A model generated the notes under the pieces. It was not told the origin of the DNA. It ran no database searches and worked only from the letters and a program-made list of their open reading frames with translations. Position numbers and translations under genes: made by a program. Below are positions 1 to 7,317 of a stretch of 29,724 nucleotides of DNA, piece after piece; position 1 is the stretch's first letter, and the number at the start of each line of letters is the position of its first letter. The stretch is from an uncultured Eubacterium sp. (GTDB lineage: Bacteria; Bacillota; Clostridia; Peptostreptococcales; Anaerovoracaceae). The stretch covers positions 1 to 29,724 of the forward strand of contig CABUXV010000027.1 of NCBI GenBank assembly GCA_902495595.1. Direction: 5' to 3'.

Positions 1-96
1 ATAACACCGATAGCGATAGAAGAAGGACTTAGATTTGCGATAAGAGAAGGCGGAAGGACAGTAGGTTCCGGAGTAGTAACAGAAATCATCGAGTAA
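1..96 (+). CDS. tuf: Elongation factor Tu, C-terminal end (partial)
   Basis: The window opens inside a reading frame that runs to TAA at 94-96 and encodes the last 31 residues of a protein. The residues ITPIAIEEGLRFAIREGG and the ending VGSGVVTEIIE match the highly conserved C-terminal beta-barrel of EF-Tu, the GTPase that delivers aminoacyl-tRNA to the ribosome. The rest of the gene lies upstream of the window. Two hairpins with T tracts follow, so it is the last gene of its transcript. The tail is very characteristic, so the call is firm despite its shortness. Confidence 0.93.
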   Translation: MTPIAIEEGLRFAIREGGRTVGSGVVTEIIE

Positions 97-138
97 GAGA
101 CGGGAAAGATGAAAGAAGAAAGCTACAATATATAAAGA

Positions 139-169
139 AAAGAGCAGTCATTAATGACTGCTCTTTTTG
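139..169 (+). terminator. Intrinsic terminator after tuf
   Basis: A perfect 12-bp stem (AAAGAGCAGTCA at 139-150, its complement at 155-166) with a TTAA loop leads into a run of T. It lies 43 bp after the tuf stop codon, as expected for a rho-independent terminator of the translation-factor operon. Confidence 0.92.
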
Positions 170-225
170 ATAATATAGGAAATATCCTTTTATGAGATTT
201 CCGTATACTTCAAAGAAAGTACTTT

Positions 226-284
226 GCGAAGCATCGCCCCCCCCTTTTTGCGGGCTACATGTGTGCAAAGGAATCTCTGATTCC
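226..284 (+). repeat. Intergenic repeat, copy 1 of 2
   Basis: This segment shares two blocks with the reverse complement of 5166-5217: GCGAAGCATC (226-235; GCGAAACATC in the other copy), and further on TGTGCAAAGGAATC, a 3-base gap and GATTCC (ending at 284). The order and rough distance of the blocks are conserved, while the intervening bases are not; here they include a run of eight C. Both copies lie next to terminators in gene-free DNA. A small dispersed element is likelier than chance, but with only two copies the boundaries are uncertain. Confidence 0.5.
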
Positions 285-302
285 GTCTTGCACACTTTTT
301 TA
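261..302 (+). terminator. Second hairpin terminator downstream of tuf
   Basis: GTGTGCAA (261-268) pairs with TTGCACAC (287-294). An inner GGAAT/ATTCC helix extends the structure, and six T follow at once. It forms a backup terminator after the one at 139-169 and insulates yhaM from tuf transcription. Its left arm is part of the intergenic repeat shared with 5166-5217. Confidence 0.8.
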
Positions 303-308
303 TCACCG

Positions 309-337
309 TTCCACTTATGGTAAAAACATGATATAAT
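309..337 (+). promoter_or_regulatory. Promoter of the yhaM-recD2-comF operon
   Basis: A perfect TATAAT at 332-337 is preceded by TG at 329-330 (extended -10). A weak -35, TTCCAC, lies at 309-314 with a 17-bp spacer. It sits just after the tuf terminators and about 50 bp before the yhaM start, so it is the likely operon promoter. Confidence 0.7.
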
Positions 338-387
338 GTTATGGATAATTTATAAATAAGAAAGGCGCATTAAAAGGTATAGATTTA

Positions 388-1353
388 ATGAAAGATTTAT
401 ATGTTTCAGAATTAAGAACGAATCAGGAGTTTATCTCTTATTTTATAGTGAAGACTGTAGCTGTGAAAGTAGGTTCCAATAAGAAAGCTTATCTTGATTT
501 ATTGCTGGCTGATAAAACAGGAGAAATTTCTGCTAAAAAATGGGATGTAGCTGATGAAGAATTGCCGGGACTTGAAAAGATAAAAGAAGGAAGTGTTATC
601 AAGGTCAAGGCAGTGGTGACAGAATGGAACGGCATGAAGCAGCTGCGTGTAAGCAGGATAAGACAAACTTCCGCAGAAGATAACATAGATTTAAAGGATT
701 ATATTAAAGCGGCGCCGGAGGATGCGCAGGATATGTATGATTACATATTCGCTAAGGCGAATAGTTTTATGGATGAAGACCTTAAAAATATATGTGTTAA
801 ACAGCTCTCGGATAATAAAACACGTCTCATGTATTATCCGGCGGCTCAGAAAAACCATCATGCTGAAATGGCAGGTCTTCTGTATCATGTAAAGCGAATG
901 CTTATGATGGCGGAAAAGGTATGTGAAGTGTATACCAATCTGAATAAGGAGCTTGTTATGGCGGGAGTTATACTGCACGATATGGAAAAGCTCAATGAAA
1001 TAGAGTCAAATGAGCTGGGAATTTCAACCGGATATTCTTTTGAGGGCAAGATGCTGGGACATTTGGTTCAAGGAGTAAGAACCATTGATAAAATATCAGA
1101 TGAGCTTAATATCCCAAGAGAAAAGGCTGTAATGCTGGAACATATGATAATATCACATCATTACGAGCCTGAATTCGGGAGCCCTAAAAAACCGCTTTTC
1201 CCTGAAGCCGAGATGCTCCATTATCTGGATATGATAGATGCTAAAATGTTTGATATGCAGGAAGCTCTGGAGAAAACAGAACCGGGGCAGTTCAGTGACA
1301 GGGTATGGACTTTGGATAACAGAACCTTGTATAAAGTCAAAGGTAGTGAATGA
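388..1353 (+). CDS. yhaM: 3'-5' exoribonuclease YhaM family (OB fold + HD domain)
   Basis: A 321-residue protein, close to the roughly 314 residues of Bacillus YhaM. Residues about 15-90 form an OB-fold nucleic-acid-binding domain (AYLDLLLADKTGEISAKKWD is typical). Residues about 155-300 form an HD phosphohydrolase domain with HHAEMAGLLYHV, the metal-binding H197-D198 pair in VILHDMEKL, and MIISHHYEP. Family members trim RNA from the 3' end and have a minor role in RNA turnover. The ATG at 388 follows AAAAGG at 372-377. Its stop lies 5 bp before recD2, so the genes are co-transcribed. Alternative: a generic HD-domain hydrolase, but the domain order supports YhaM. Confidence 0.9.
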   Translation: MKDLYVSELRTNQEFISYFIVKTVAVKVGSNKKAYLDLLLADKTGEISAKKWDVADEELPGLEKIKEGSVIKVKAVVTEWNGMKQLRVSRIRQTSAEDNIDLKDYIKAAPEDAQDMYDYIFAKANSFMDEDLKNICVKQLSDNKTRLMYYPAAQKNHHAEMAGLLYHVKRMLMMAEKVCEVYTNLNKELVMAGVILHDMEKLNEIESNELGISTGYSFEGKMLGHLVQGVRTIDKISDELNIPREKAVMLEHMIISHHYEPEFGSPKKPLFPEAEMLHYLDMIDAKMFDMQEALEKTEPGQFSDRVWTLDNRTLYKVKGSE

Positions 1354-1358
1354 TATAG

Positions 1359-3581
1359 ATGTTAGAAGAACGAAAAGGACAAATTGTAGAAATAATATTT
1401 CATAATGATGAAAACGGCTACACAGTAGCCGTTTTTGAAACGGAATTTGAAGCTTTTACAGCCGTAGGAGTGCTTCCGGCAGTAAGTATAGGCAGAGCGT
1501 ATACTTTGAGGGGAGAATTTATAATGCACCCCACCTATGGCGAGCAGTTTTCCATAAAAGAATTTGAAGAAGAAATGCCCTCGACCGAGGATGGCATAAG
1601 AGAATTTTTAGCTTCGGGCGCTATGAAAGGGATAGGAAAGAAGACTGCTTCAGCAATAGTATCAAAGTTTGGAGAGAAAACTTTGGATATTATAGAAAAA
1701 TATCCGGAGAGACTTTCTGAAGTATCGGGAATAGGACTAAAAACTGCAGAAAAAATAGCAGAAGCTTTTAATCAACACAGAGAATTCGCAAACATTACAC
1801 TTTATCTACAGCAATTTGGTATAAACTCAAATTATGCAATGAAACTTTATAAAGTTTACGGTGCAGACACTATAGATGCTGTAAAGGAAAATCCTTACAG
1901 ACTTGTGGAAGATATATTCGGCATAGGTTTTAAGAAAGCTGATAAAATTGCAGAAAAAATGGGCGTGGCTCATGATGACAGGTTCCGCATAATAAGCGGC
2001 ATTAAATTTACTCTTTCATATTTCGCAGGTGAAGGGAGTACATTTTTGCCTCAGGATATGCTCTGTGAGAAAACAGGTCAGCTTCTTGACATTCCAATGG
2101 AATCAATACAGGATGCAGTCACGGAGATGGCTTTTTCCGGAGATATACATGTAGAGAGTATTGAAAACAGAACTGTAGTGTTCCTGATGCCTTATTATAT
2201 GGCTGAACAGAATGTATGCAAATGCATTTCTCAAATAAATGAGGCGGGTCTTAAACCCATAGCAGGAGAAATAGAAAAGCTGATAAGCAGAACTGAAAAT
2301 ATGACAGGAGTATATCTGTCGGAAAATCAAAAGCATGCCGTGAAAACTTCATTAAAAATGGGCGTTTCGGTAATTACAGGAGGTCCGGGTACAGGAAAAA
2401 CAACTATAATAAATACTATAATAAACATATTGGAAGACAGTGGCCTTAAGACAGCCATAGCAGCGCCTACAGGAAGAGCTGCCAAGAGAATTACGGAAAC
2501 TTCAGGTCATTATGCTTCAACTATTCACAGACTTCTTGAATATTATTTTTCGGAAAGTGAAAATCTAATGCGTTTCGGCAAAACTAGTGAAGACCCTCTG
2601 GATTATGATGCTGTTATCGTTGACGAGGCTTCCATGATAGACCTTATGCTCATGAATGGTTTGGTAAGCGCGGTAAGACCGGGAACAAGGCTTATAATGG
2701 TAGGAGATGCAGACCAGCTTCCATCCGTGGGAGCAGGTAATGTATTAAAGGATATAATAGATAGCGAATATGTATACTCTACTAAACTTACGGAGATTTT
2801 CAGGCAGGCAAAGGAAAGTATGATAGTCGTAAACGCGCATAGAATAAACAAAGGAGAATATCCCGACTGTAATGCAAAAGGAAAAGATTTTTTTCTTCTG
2901 CGCAGGAGCACAGAAAAAGATATGCTCGATACGATAAAGGAACTGTGTGTTGCCCGGCTGCCCGATTACTATGAGGGTATTTCTCCCGTAACAGATATAC
3001 AGATACTTACTCCCGTAAGAAAGGGAATTCTAGGGAGCATGAACTTGAATAAGGAATTGCAGGCAGTGTTAAATCCCCCAAACAGCAGTCTTGAAGAGAA
3101 AACCTTCGGCGACAGAACTTTTCGCGAAGGAGATAAAGTTATGCAGATAAAAAACAATTATCAGATGGCTTGGAAAAACCTTGAAGACTTTACAGAGGGG
3201 GAAGGAGTATTTAACGGAGATGTGGGATTCATCCACAAAGTTGATCGTGAATTCAATGAGATAACCGTAATTTATGACGAAGTCAAATATGTTACGTATA
3301 ATTTCAATCAGCTGGACGAACTGGAACTGGCTTATTCCGTTACGGTACATAAAAGCCAGGGGAGCGAATTTCCTATAATAATAATGCCTGTGAGCTGGTT
3401 TCCTCCGATGCTGGCGACAAGAAATCTGCTTTATACAGCGGTGACCAGAGGAAAACGCGCAGTTGTTCTTGTAGGCTCGGAAAACAAACTTGAGGCAATG
3501 GTGGATAATAACAGAATAAATGAAAGATTTTCGGGACTTTCATATAGACTTAAACGGCTGCTTTACATGGAGGATATGTAA
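1359..3581 (+). CDS. recD2: RecD2-type ATP-dependent DNA helicase
   Basis: A 740-residue SF1 helicase. The N-terminal part (about 1-200) has an OB-like region and tandem helix-hairpin-helix motifs (MKGIGKKTASAIV; SGIGLKTAEKIA; FGIGFKKADKIA), the mark of RecD2 as opposed to RecBCD RecD. Walker A is GGPGTGKTT at 341-349, Walker B is VIVDEAS with D422-E423, and the C-terminal motifs SVTVHKSQGSEF and LLYTAVTRGKRAV belong to the UvrD-like 2B region. RecD2 unwinds DNA 5' to 3' and takes part in repair and replication-fork maintenance. Bacillus RecD2 is somewhat longer, mainly at the ends. It starts 5 bp after yhaM and ends 1 bp before comF, inside one operon. Confidence 0.93.
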   Translation: MLEERKGQIVEIIFHNDENGYTVAVFETEFEAFTAVGVLPAVSIGRAYTLRGEFIMHPTYGEQFSIKEFEEEMPSTEDGIREFLASGAMKGIGKKTASAIVSKFGEKTLDIIEKYPERLSEVSGIGLKTAEKIAEAFNQHREFANITLYLQQFGINSNYAMKLYKVYGADTIDAVKENPYRLVEDIFGIGFKKADKIAEKMGVAHDDRFRIISGIKFTLSYFAGEGSTFLPQDMLCEKTGQLLDIPMESIQDAVTEMAFSGDIHVESIENRTVVFLMPYYMAEQNVCKCISQINEAGLKPIAGEIEKLISRTENMTGVYLSENQKHAVKTSLKMGVSVITGGPGTGKTTIINTIINILEDSGLKTAIAAPTGRAAKRITETSGHYASTIHRLLEYYFSESENLMRFGKTSEDPLDYDAVIVDEASMIDLMLMNGLVSAVRPGTRLIMVGDADQLPSVGAGNVLKDIIDSEYVYSTKLTEIFRQAKESMIVVNAHRINKGEYPDCNAKGKDFFLLRRSTEKDMLDTIKELCVARLPDYYEGISPVTDIQILTPVRKGILGSMNLNKELQAVLNPPNSSLEEKTFGDRTFREGDKVMQIKNNYQMAWKNLEDFTEGEGVFNGDVGFIHKVDREFNEITVIYDEVKYVTYNFNQLDELELAYSVTVHKSQGSEFPIIIMPVSWFPPMLATRNLLYTAVTRGKRAVVLVGSENKLEAMVDNNRINERFSGLSYRLKRLLYMEDM

Positions 3582-3582
3582 A

Positions 3583-4335
3583 ATGAATTTAAGGGGTATT
3601 TTCAGCAGGGTAACTGAAGCGGTGTTTCCGTCTAATATATATTGTTTGATATGCGGAAGTATGATAGACGAGACAAGGGTATATTCCCTGTGTGATAAGT
3701 GTATGGGAAAAATACATTGGATAGGGGAGCATACGTGCAGTAAATGCGGAAAGGCTCTGTCGGAGGAGTACAGAGGACAGATTTGCTACGATTGCATGAT
3801 TCGGGAGCATAAATTTAAAAAGGGATACAGCTGCATGACATACGGTCTTTATGAACGCAGAATGATTTTTGACTGTAAATATAACGGGAAGGGATACATA
3901 GGTCAGAAGTTCGGTGATATAATGTATGACAGGATAATGGCGGAGGATTTGAATGTTGATTTAATAACTGCCGTTCCCATACATAAAAGCAGGGAAAAGA
4001 GCAGAGGATATAATCAGACGGAGATAATGGCAAAGAGATTGTCTCATCTTTGGGATATTCCTTTTAAAGGTACAGCGCTTAAGAGGACTGTAGGCACTCC
4101 TCTTTTAAGAAGTCTGGCTCCTGCGGACAGAGAGTCGGTCTTAAAGGGAGCATTTGCTGTTGACGAAAGATATTCCATGGATATAAGGGGCAAAAAAATT
4201 TTGCTTGTAGATGATATATATACTACGGGAGCAACGGCAGATGAATGCAGTAAAACACTTATGGCATGCGGAGCGGAAGAAATATATTTGCTCAGCCTGG
4301 CATCGGGAGGAAACAGAAAACCTGAAGGAATTTAG
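3583..4335 (+). CDS. comF: ComF family phosphoribosyltransferase-like protein
   Basis: A 250-residue protein. The open frame extends upstream into recD2, but the ATG at 3583 is chosen because GGAGG at 3569-3573 precedes it with normal spacing and MNLRGIFSRVTEAVFP is the usual ComF beginning. Four CxxC pairs (CLIC 21-24, CDKC 37-40, CSKC 52-55, CYDC 68-71) form the N-terminal zinc-ribbon part. The C-terminal half is a type I PRTase fold with AVPIHKSREKSRGYNQ and the PRPP loop ILLVDDIYTTGAT (about 212-224). ComF proteins support DNA uptake in competent bacteria; their enzymatic substrate is unclear. Linkage to recD2 suits a role in DNA processing, which is inference. Confidence 0.9.
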   Translation: MNLRGIFSRVTEAVFPSNIYCLICGSMIDETRVYSLCDKCMGKIHWIGEHTCSKCGKALSEEYRGQICYDCMIREHKFKKGYSCMTYGLYERRMIFDCKYNGKGYIGQKFGDIMYDRIMAEDLNVDLITAVPIHKSREKSRGYNQTEIMAKRLSHLWDIPFKGTALKRTVGTPLLRSLAPADRESVLKGAFAVDERYSMDIRGKKILLVDDIYTTGATADECSKTLMACGAEEIYLLSLASGGNRKPEGI

Positions 4336-4377
4336 ATGACATTTTTCATGATACATTTTCAGAATCAGTAAAGTTTG

Positions 4378-4547
4378 TATATGGCTCGGGTCTGTGATTG
4401 AAAGGCCAGGCCAGCTACGGGCAAAAGGTCCCACGTAAGCTGAACCGCAAGGCGGCAGTGATCATGGCGTAGTTTAGATGTAAGTCCTCCGAAAAATTCG
4501 GGTAAAGGCAGGTGTGGGGGCAAAAATCAGGTCAGCCGAGCTATATA
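4378..4547 (+). ncRNA. raiA-motif structured noncoding RNA
   Basis: This GC-richer island lies between comF and hpf. Its ends pair as a 12-bp closing helix: TATATGGCTCGG (4378-4389) with CCGAGCTATATA (4536-4547), including one G-T pair. Inside are small hairpins CCGC-AAG-GCGG and CCGA-AAAAT-TCGG, and a CCCAC/GTGGG match (4430-4434 with 4513-4517) that could form a long-range helix. The raiA motif is a published conserved RNA found upstream of raiA/hpf genes in Firmicutes and Actinobacteria, and size, position and compact fold agree. I recognised it from context and pairing, not from a covariance search. An RNA start near 4364 from a weak TGATACATT box is possible. Confidence 0.78.
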
Positions 4548-4556
4548 CAGACTTTA

Positions 4557-4585
4557 TTGAATTTTCTAAAAAGATGTGTTATAAT
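4557..4585 (+). promoter_or_regulatory. Promoter of hpf, downstream of the raiA RNA
   Basis: TTGAAT at 4557-4562 and a perfect TATAAT at 4580-4585 are separated by 17 bp. The promoter begins only 10 bp after the closing helix of the raiA RNA and lies about 30 bp before the hpf start, so hpf can be transcribed without the RNA. Confidence 0.75.
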
Positions 4586-4615
4586 ATGGAAAAGCCTACA
4601 AAGGAGGTTGTTATT

Positions 4616-5143
4616 ATGAAGACAATCATAACAGGTAAAAATTATAGTCCCAGTGATAAATTGAAGGAGACTATAGAAAAGAAATTTGAAAAGCTGGATA
4701 AGTATTTTTCAAATGAAATTACAGGAAACGTAATGACAATAAAGGAGAAAGGCGGGTATAAAGTAGAAGCTACGATAAATGCCAGGGGAACCATATTCCG
4801 GGCGGAGATGAAAGCGGATGACCCATATGATGCTGTTGACAGAGTAATAGAGAAACTTTCAAGCCAGATGTCAAAATTCAAATCAAAGCTTCAGAAAAAA
4901 TATAAGGGACAAAAAGATTTTATGTTTGCCGAGCTTCCTGAAGCAGAAGAGGAACAGGAAGAACTGCATATAGTTAAAAAGAAAAGATTTGAGCTTATTC
5001 CTATGACAGTAGATGAAGCCATTGTTCAGATGGAGCTTTTAGCCCATAATTTCTTTGTATTTTTAAATATGGAAACAGATTCGGTAAATGTAGTTTATAA
5101 GAGAAACGATAAAGACTACGGTGTTTTGGAAACATCATATTAG
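4616..5143 (+). CDS. hpf: Ribosome hibernation promoting factor, long form
   Basis: A 175-residue protein. The open frame could start at 4514, but that would run through the raiA RNA and the promoter. The ATG at 4616 has AAGGAGG at 4601-4607 and gives the usual start MKTIITGKNYSPSDKLKE. Residues 1-100 are the RaiA/YfiA ribosome-binding domain, 101-117 an acidic linker (PEAEEEQEE), and 118-175 the C-terminal dimerisation domain (FELIPMTVDEAIVQMELLAH). The long form pairs inactive 70S ribosomes into 100S dimers in stationary phase. A strong hairpin at 5279-5304 ends the transcript. Confidence 0.95.
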   Translation: MKTIITGKNYSPSDKLKETIEKKFEKLDKYFSNEITGNVMTIKEKGGYKVEATINARGTIFRAEMKADDPYDAVDRVIEKLSSQMSKFKSKLQKKYKGQKDFMFAELPEAEEEQEELHIVKKKRFELIPMTVDEAIVQMELLAHNFFVFLNMETDSVNVVYKRNDKDYGVLETSY

Positions 5144-5165
5144 AATATAAAAAATTATTAAAAAA

Positions 5166-5217
5166 GGAATCCTTGATTCCTTTGCACATATGTTGTATGC
5201 GATAGTAGATGTTTCGC
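5166..5217 (-). repeat. Intergenic repeat, copy 2 of 2 (inverted relative to copy 1)
   Basis: Read on the minus strand, this segment has GCGAAACATC, a variable stretch, then ACATATGTGCAAAGGAATC and GATTCC, matching the block order of 226-284. GGAATC-CTT-GATTCC also makes a short hairpin here, right after the hpf stop codon. It lies between hpf and its terminator, in the same kind of position as copy 1 next to the tuf terminators. Confidence 0.5.
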
Positions 5218-5278
5218 AGGATGCTTTATTGATATCACGTCAATATGGATAAATCGATATTTTTTATATAGTTAAAAT

Positions 5279-5308
5279 AAGAACGGGACTTAAGTCCCGT
5301 TCTTGTTT
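5279..5308 (+). terminator. Terminator of hpf
   Basis: AAGAACGGGAC (5279-5289) pairs perfectly with GTCCCGTTCTT (5294-5304) across a TTAA loop, followed by GTTTATT. It is a strong, nearly symmetrical hairpin. The remaining stretch from 5309 to 5462 is AT-rich and shows no further clear signal. Confidence 0.85.
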
Positions 5309-5462
5309 ATTCAGAAAAATATTATCTCGGAAAACCATCAGAATCATAGCTGAAACAGGAGCATATATGCGCAGGAAATAAGAGATTTTATCATGTGCAG
5401 TTATTTTTATGATTTACACAATATATATATTAAAAGTTCACTGAAAACACATTACATAGCTA

Positions 5463-5496
5463 TTGAAATAGGACAGTAATTTCTGTAAAATATAAT
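5463..5496 (+). promoter_or_regulatory. Probable promoter of the cdaA-cdaR-glmM-glmS operon
   Basis: TTGAAA at 5463-5468 is followed after 17 bp by TAAAAT at 5486-5491. A perfect TATAAT at 5491-5496 overlaps but gives too long a spacer. It lies about 30 bp before cdaA, the only gap in this cluster able to hold a main promoter. Confidence 0.55.
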
Positions 5497-5523
5497 AAGA
5501 TATTTAAAAGGTTAGGTAAGTTG

Positions 5524-6378
5524 ATGGAAAAATTTTTTGAAAATGTTTTTTCCGGAATTGGTATTGCGGATGTTATAGATATTTTAATAGTCGCTTTTGT
5601 AATATATAAATTATTGGGTCTTATAAAACAAACGAGAGCAGAACAGCTTATTAAGGGAGTTGCGTTGCTTATAATAGCAACTTTTGTTTCTGATATTCTC
5701 AATCTTCATACTATAAACTGGCTGCTTAAGGGAACTGTAGCACTGGGTGCTATAGCTATTTTGGTTGTGTTTCAGCCTGAGCTCAGAAGAGCCCTTGAGT
5801 ATATGGGAAGAAGCAAGATAATGAAAACTTCTTTCAGTCAGATGGATAAGGAAAAGGGAAAACATATAACAAGTCAGATAGTCAGAGCTGTAGAGGATTT
5901 TTCAAAGGACAGGGTGGGAGCGCTTATAGTGTTTGAGAAAGAAACTTCTCTGATGGATATAATAGAGACAGGCACTATAATAGATTCGGAAATATCGGAA
6001 CAGCTTTTAGGAAATATATTTTATGAAGGAGCTCCGCTTCATGATGGCGCGCTTGTTATAAGGCAGGACAGAGCATATGCTGCCGGATGCGTACTGCCTC
6101 TTACTAAAAACAACAATATAGGAAAAGACTTGGGTACGAGGCACAGAGCAGGAATTGGAATTACGGAGAATTCGGATGCGCTTGTTCTTATCGTCTCGGA
6201 AGAATCAGGAATAATATCAATGGCAAGCGAGGGTCAGCTTACAAGATTTCTCGATATAAAAACCGTGGAAAAAACATTGCTCGATATGTACCTGAAAAAT
6301 ACTTCAGGAAAGGTAAACATGTCGTCCATACCTAAATTTATAGATAAGTTAAGGGGGAAATCTAAGGATGCTGAATAA
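5524..6378 (+). CDS. cdaA: Diadenylate cyclase CdaA
   Basis: A 284-residue membrane enzyme that makes cyclic di-AMP from two ATP. The N-terminal 95 residues hold three hydrophobic segments (about 14-33, 44-60, 69-84). The DAC domain carries the catalytic DGA (174-176, in EGAPLHDGALVI) and RHR (206-208, in GTRHRAGIGITE). Length and layout match the CdaA/DacA class; the Bacillus enzyme has 273 residues. ATG at 5524 is preferred; a TTG directly before it (5521) is possible, and the ribosome site (AAAAGG, TAGG) is weak either way. The gene overlaps cdaR by 11 bp. The cdaA-cdaR-glmM order is conserved in Firmicutes and links c-di-AMP to cell-wall precursor supply and osmotic control. Confidence 0.96.
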   Translation: MEKFFENVFSGIGIADVIDILIVAFVIYKLLGLIKQTRAEQLIKGVALLIIATFVSDILNLHTINWLLKGTVALGAIAILVVFQPELRRALEYMGRSKIMKTSFSQMDKEKGKHITSQIVRAVEDFSKDRVGALIVFEKETSLMDIIETGTIIDSEISEQLLGNIFYEGAPLHDGALVIRQDRAYAAGCVLPLTKNNNIGKDLGTRHRAGIGITENSDALVLIVSEESGIISMASEGQLTRFLDIKTVEKTLLDMYLKNTSGKVNMSSIPKFIDKLRGKSKDAE

Positions 6379-7291
6379 CAAGTCATTTTTACGTATAATC
6401 TCCCTGATAATTGCAGTAATGCTGTGGGTATATGTTATGGGGGAGATAAATCCCGAAACAAAAGAAAAGCTGAGCGATATTGAAGTCACTTTTGTAAATA
6501 CAGAGGAACTTGCAGATAGAGGGCTGGCGGTAGTCCATGATGAGGATATTACCGTGAATGCAGTTATAAAGGGTAAACGTTCAGCTGTAAACGATACTAA
6601 GAGTACGGGAATAAGCGCGACCGTAGATGTATCGGACTGCAGTAAAGGAAAAAACACGGCAAAGATAGATTTTAATTTGCCGGAGGGTGTTACGCTTGAA
6701 AGCACGGAAAAAGAGACTTTGAGCTTTAAAGTTGAAAAGAGCAAGGAGAAGGAAGTTCCGGTTAAAATAGATTTTGTCGGTACTGACGAAGCTGGAGATT
6801 CCGTTCCGTGGGCATACGACACATCTCCGGAAACCGTAAAAGTAACAGGAGCTGAAAGTTCAATTAAAAAAATCGAATGCGTTCAGGGGACAATAACAGG
6901 AAATGTAGTCTCTGGAAGCGCCAAGACTGTCGAAGTAGACCTTATTCCGATAAACAAAGGAGGAAAAGAAATAAAAGGTCTTGTTATGGATTCGGCAAAG
7001 GCAGAAACAACCGTAAGACTTATGACTTTAAGAGATGTGGATATCAATATCACAGCTGAAAATGTCGGCGATGGTCTTGAAGTGGAATCCATAAGCGGAG
7101 TGGATTCAATAAAGATTATAGGTGTATCAGATATCGTTAAGGAAATAAATGAACTTGAAGCGACAGTTGATTTATCAGGCGAGAACAGAGACTGCGAAAA
7201 AGAAATTAAGATAAAACTGCCGGATAATGTTTACATTTACAACTCAGACAGCAAAAATGTTGTAAAAGTGAAGCTGAAAGAGGCAGAATAA
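6368..7291 (+). CDS. cdaR: CdaR, YbbR-domain regulator of CdaA
   Basis: A 307-residue protein with one N-terminal membrane anchor (about 6-24: FLRIISLIIAVMLWVYVMG), followed by extracytoplasmic YbbR repeats of about 80-90 residues that are rich in beta strands (for example EVPVKIDFVGT and VDLIPINKGGKEIKGL). CdaR binds CdaA and modulates its activity. The start overlaps the cdaA end by 11 bp, which indicates translational coupling, with a purine-rich GGGGGAAA site inside cdaA. No catalytic motif is expected or seen. The family call is firm; direct interaction with this CdaA is inferred from other species. Confidence 0.92.
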   Translation: MLNNKSFLRIISLIIAVMLWVYVMGEINPETKEKLSDIEVTFVNTEELADRGLAVVHDEDITVNAVIKGKRSAVNDTKSTGISATVDVSDCSKGKNTAKIDFNLPEGVTLESTEKETLSFKVEKSKEKEVPVKIDFVGTDEAGDSVPWAYDTSPETVKVTGAESSIKKIECVQGTITGNVVSGSAKTVEVDLIPINKGGKEIKGLVMDSAKAETTVRLMTLRDVDINITAENVGDGLEVESISGVDSIKIIGVSDIVKEINELEATVDLSGENRDCEKEIKIKLPDNVYIYNSDSKNVVKVKLKEAE

Positions 7292-7317
7292 TTAAGATAT
7301 TTTGTGAGGAGAAGAAT

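Noticed and set aside
231..248. Run of eight C near copy 1 of the intergenic repeat as a phase-variable tract
   Set aside because: It lies between terminators and outside any gene or promoter, so slippage there would have no evident effect.
4514..4615. N-terminal extension of hpf from an earlier start
   Set aside because: It would translate through the end of the raiA RNA and the hpf promoter; the strong ribosome site at 4601-4607 and family alignment fix the start at 4616.
6349..6822. 157-residue open frame antisense to cdaR
   Set aside because: Ser/Thr/Phe-rich shadow translation with no ribosome site; cdaR on the other strand has family features and operon context.
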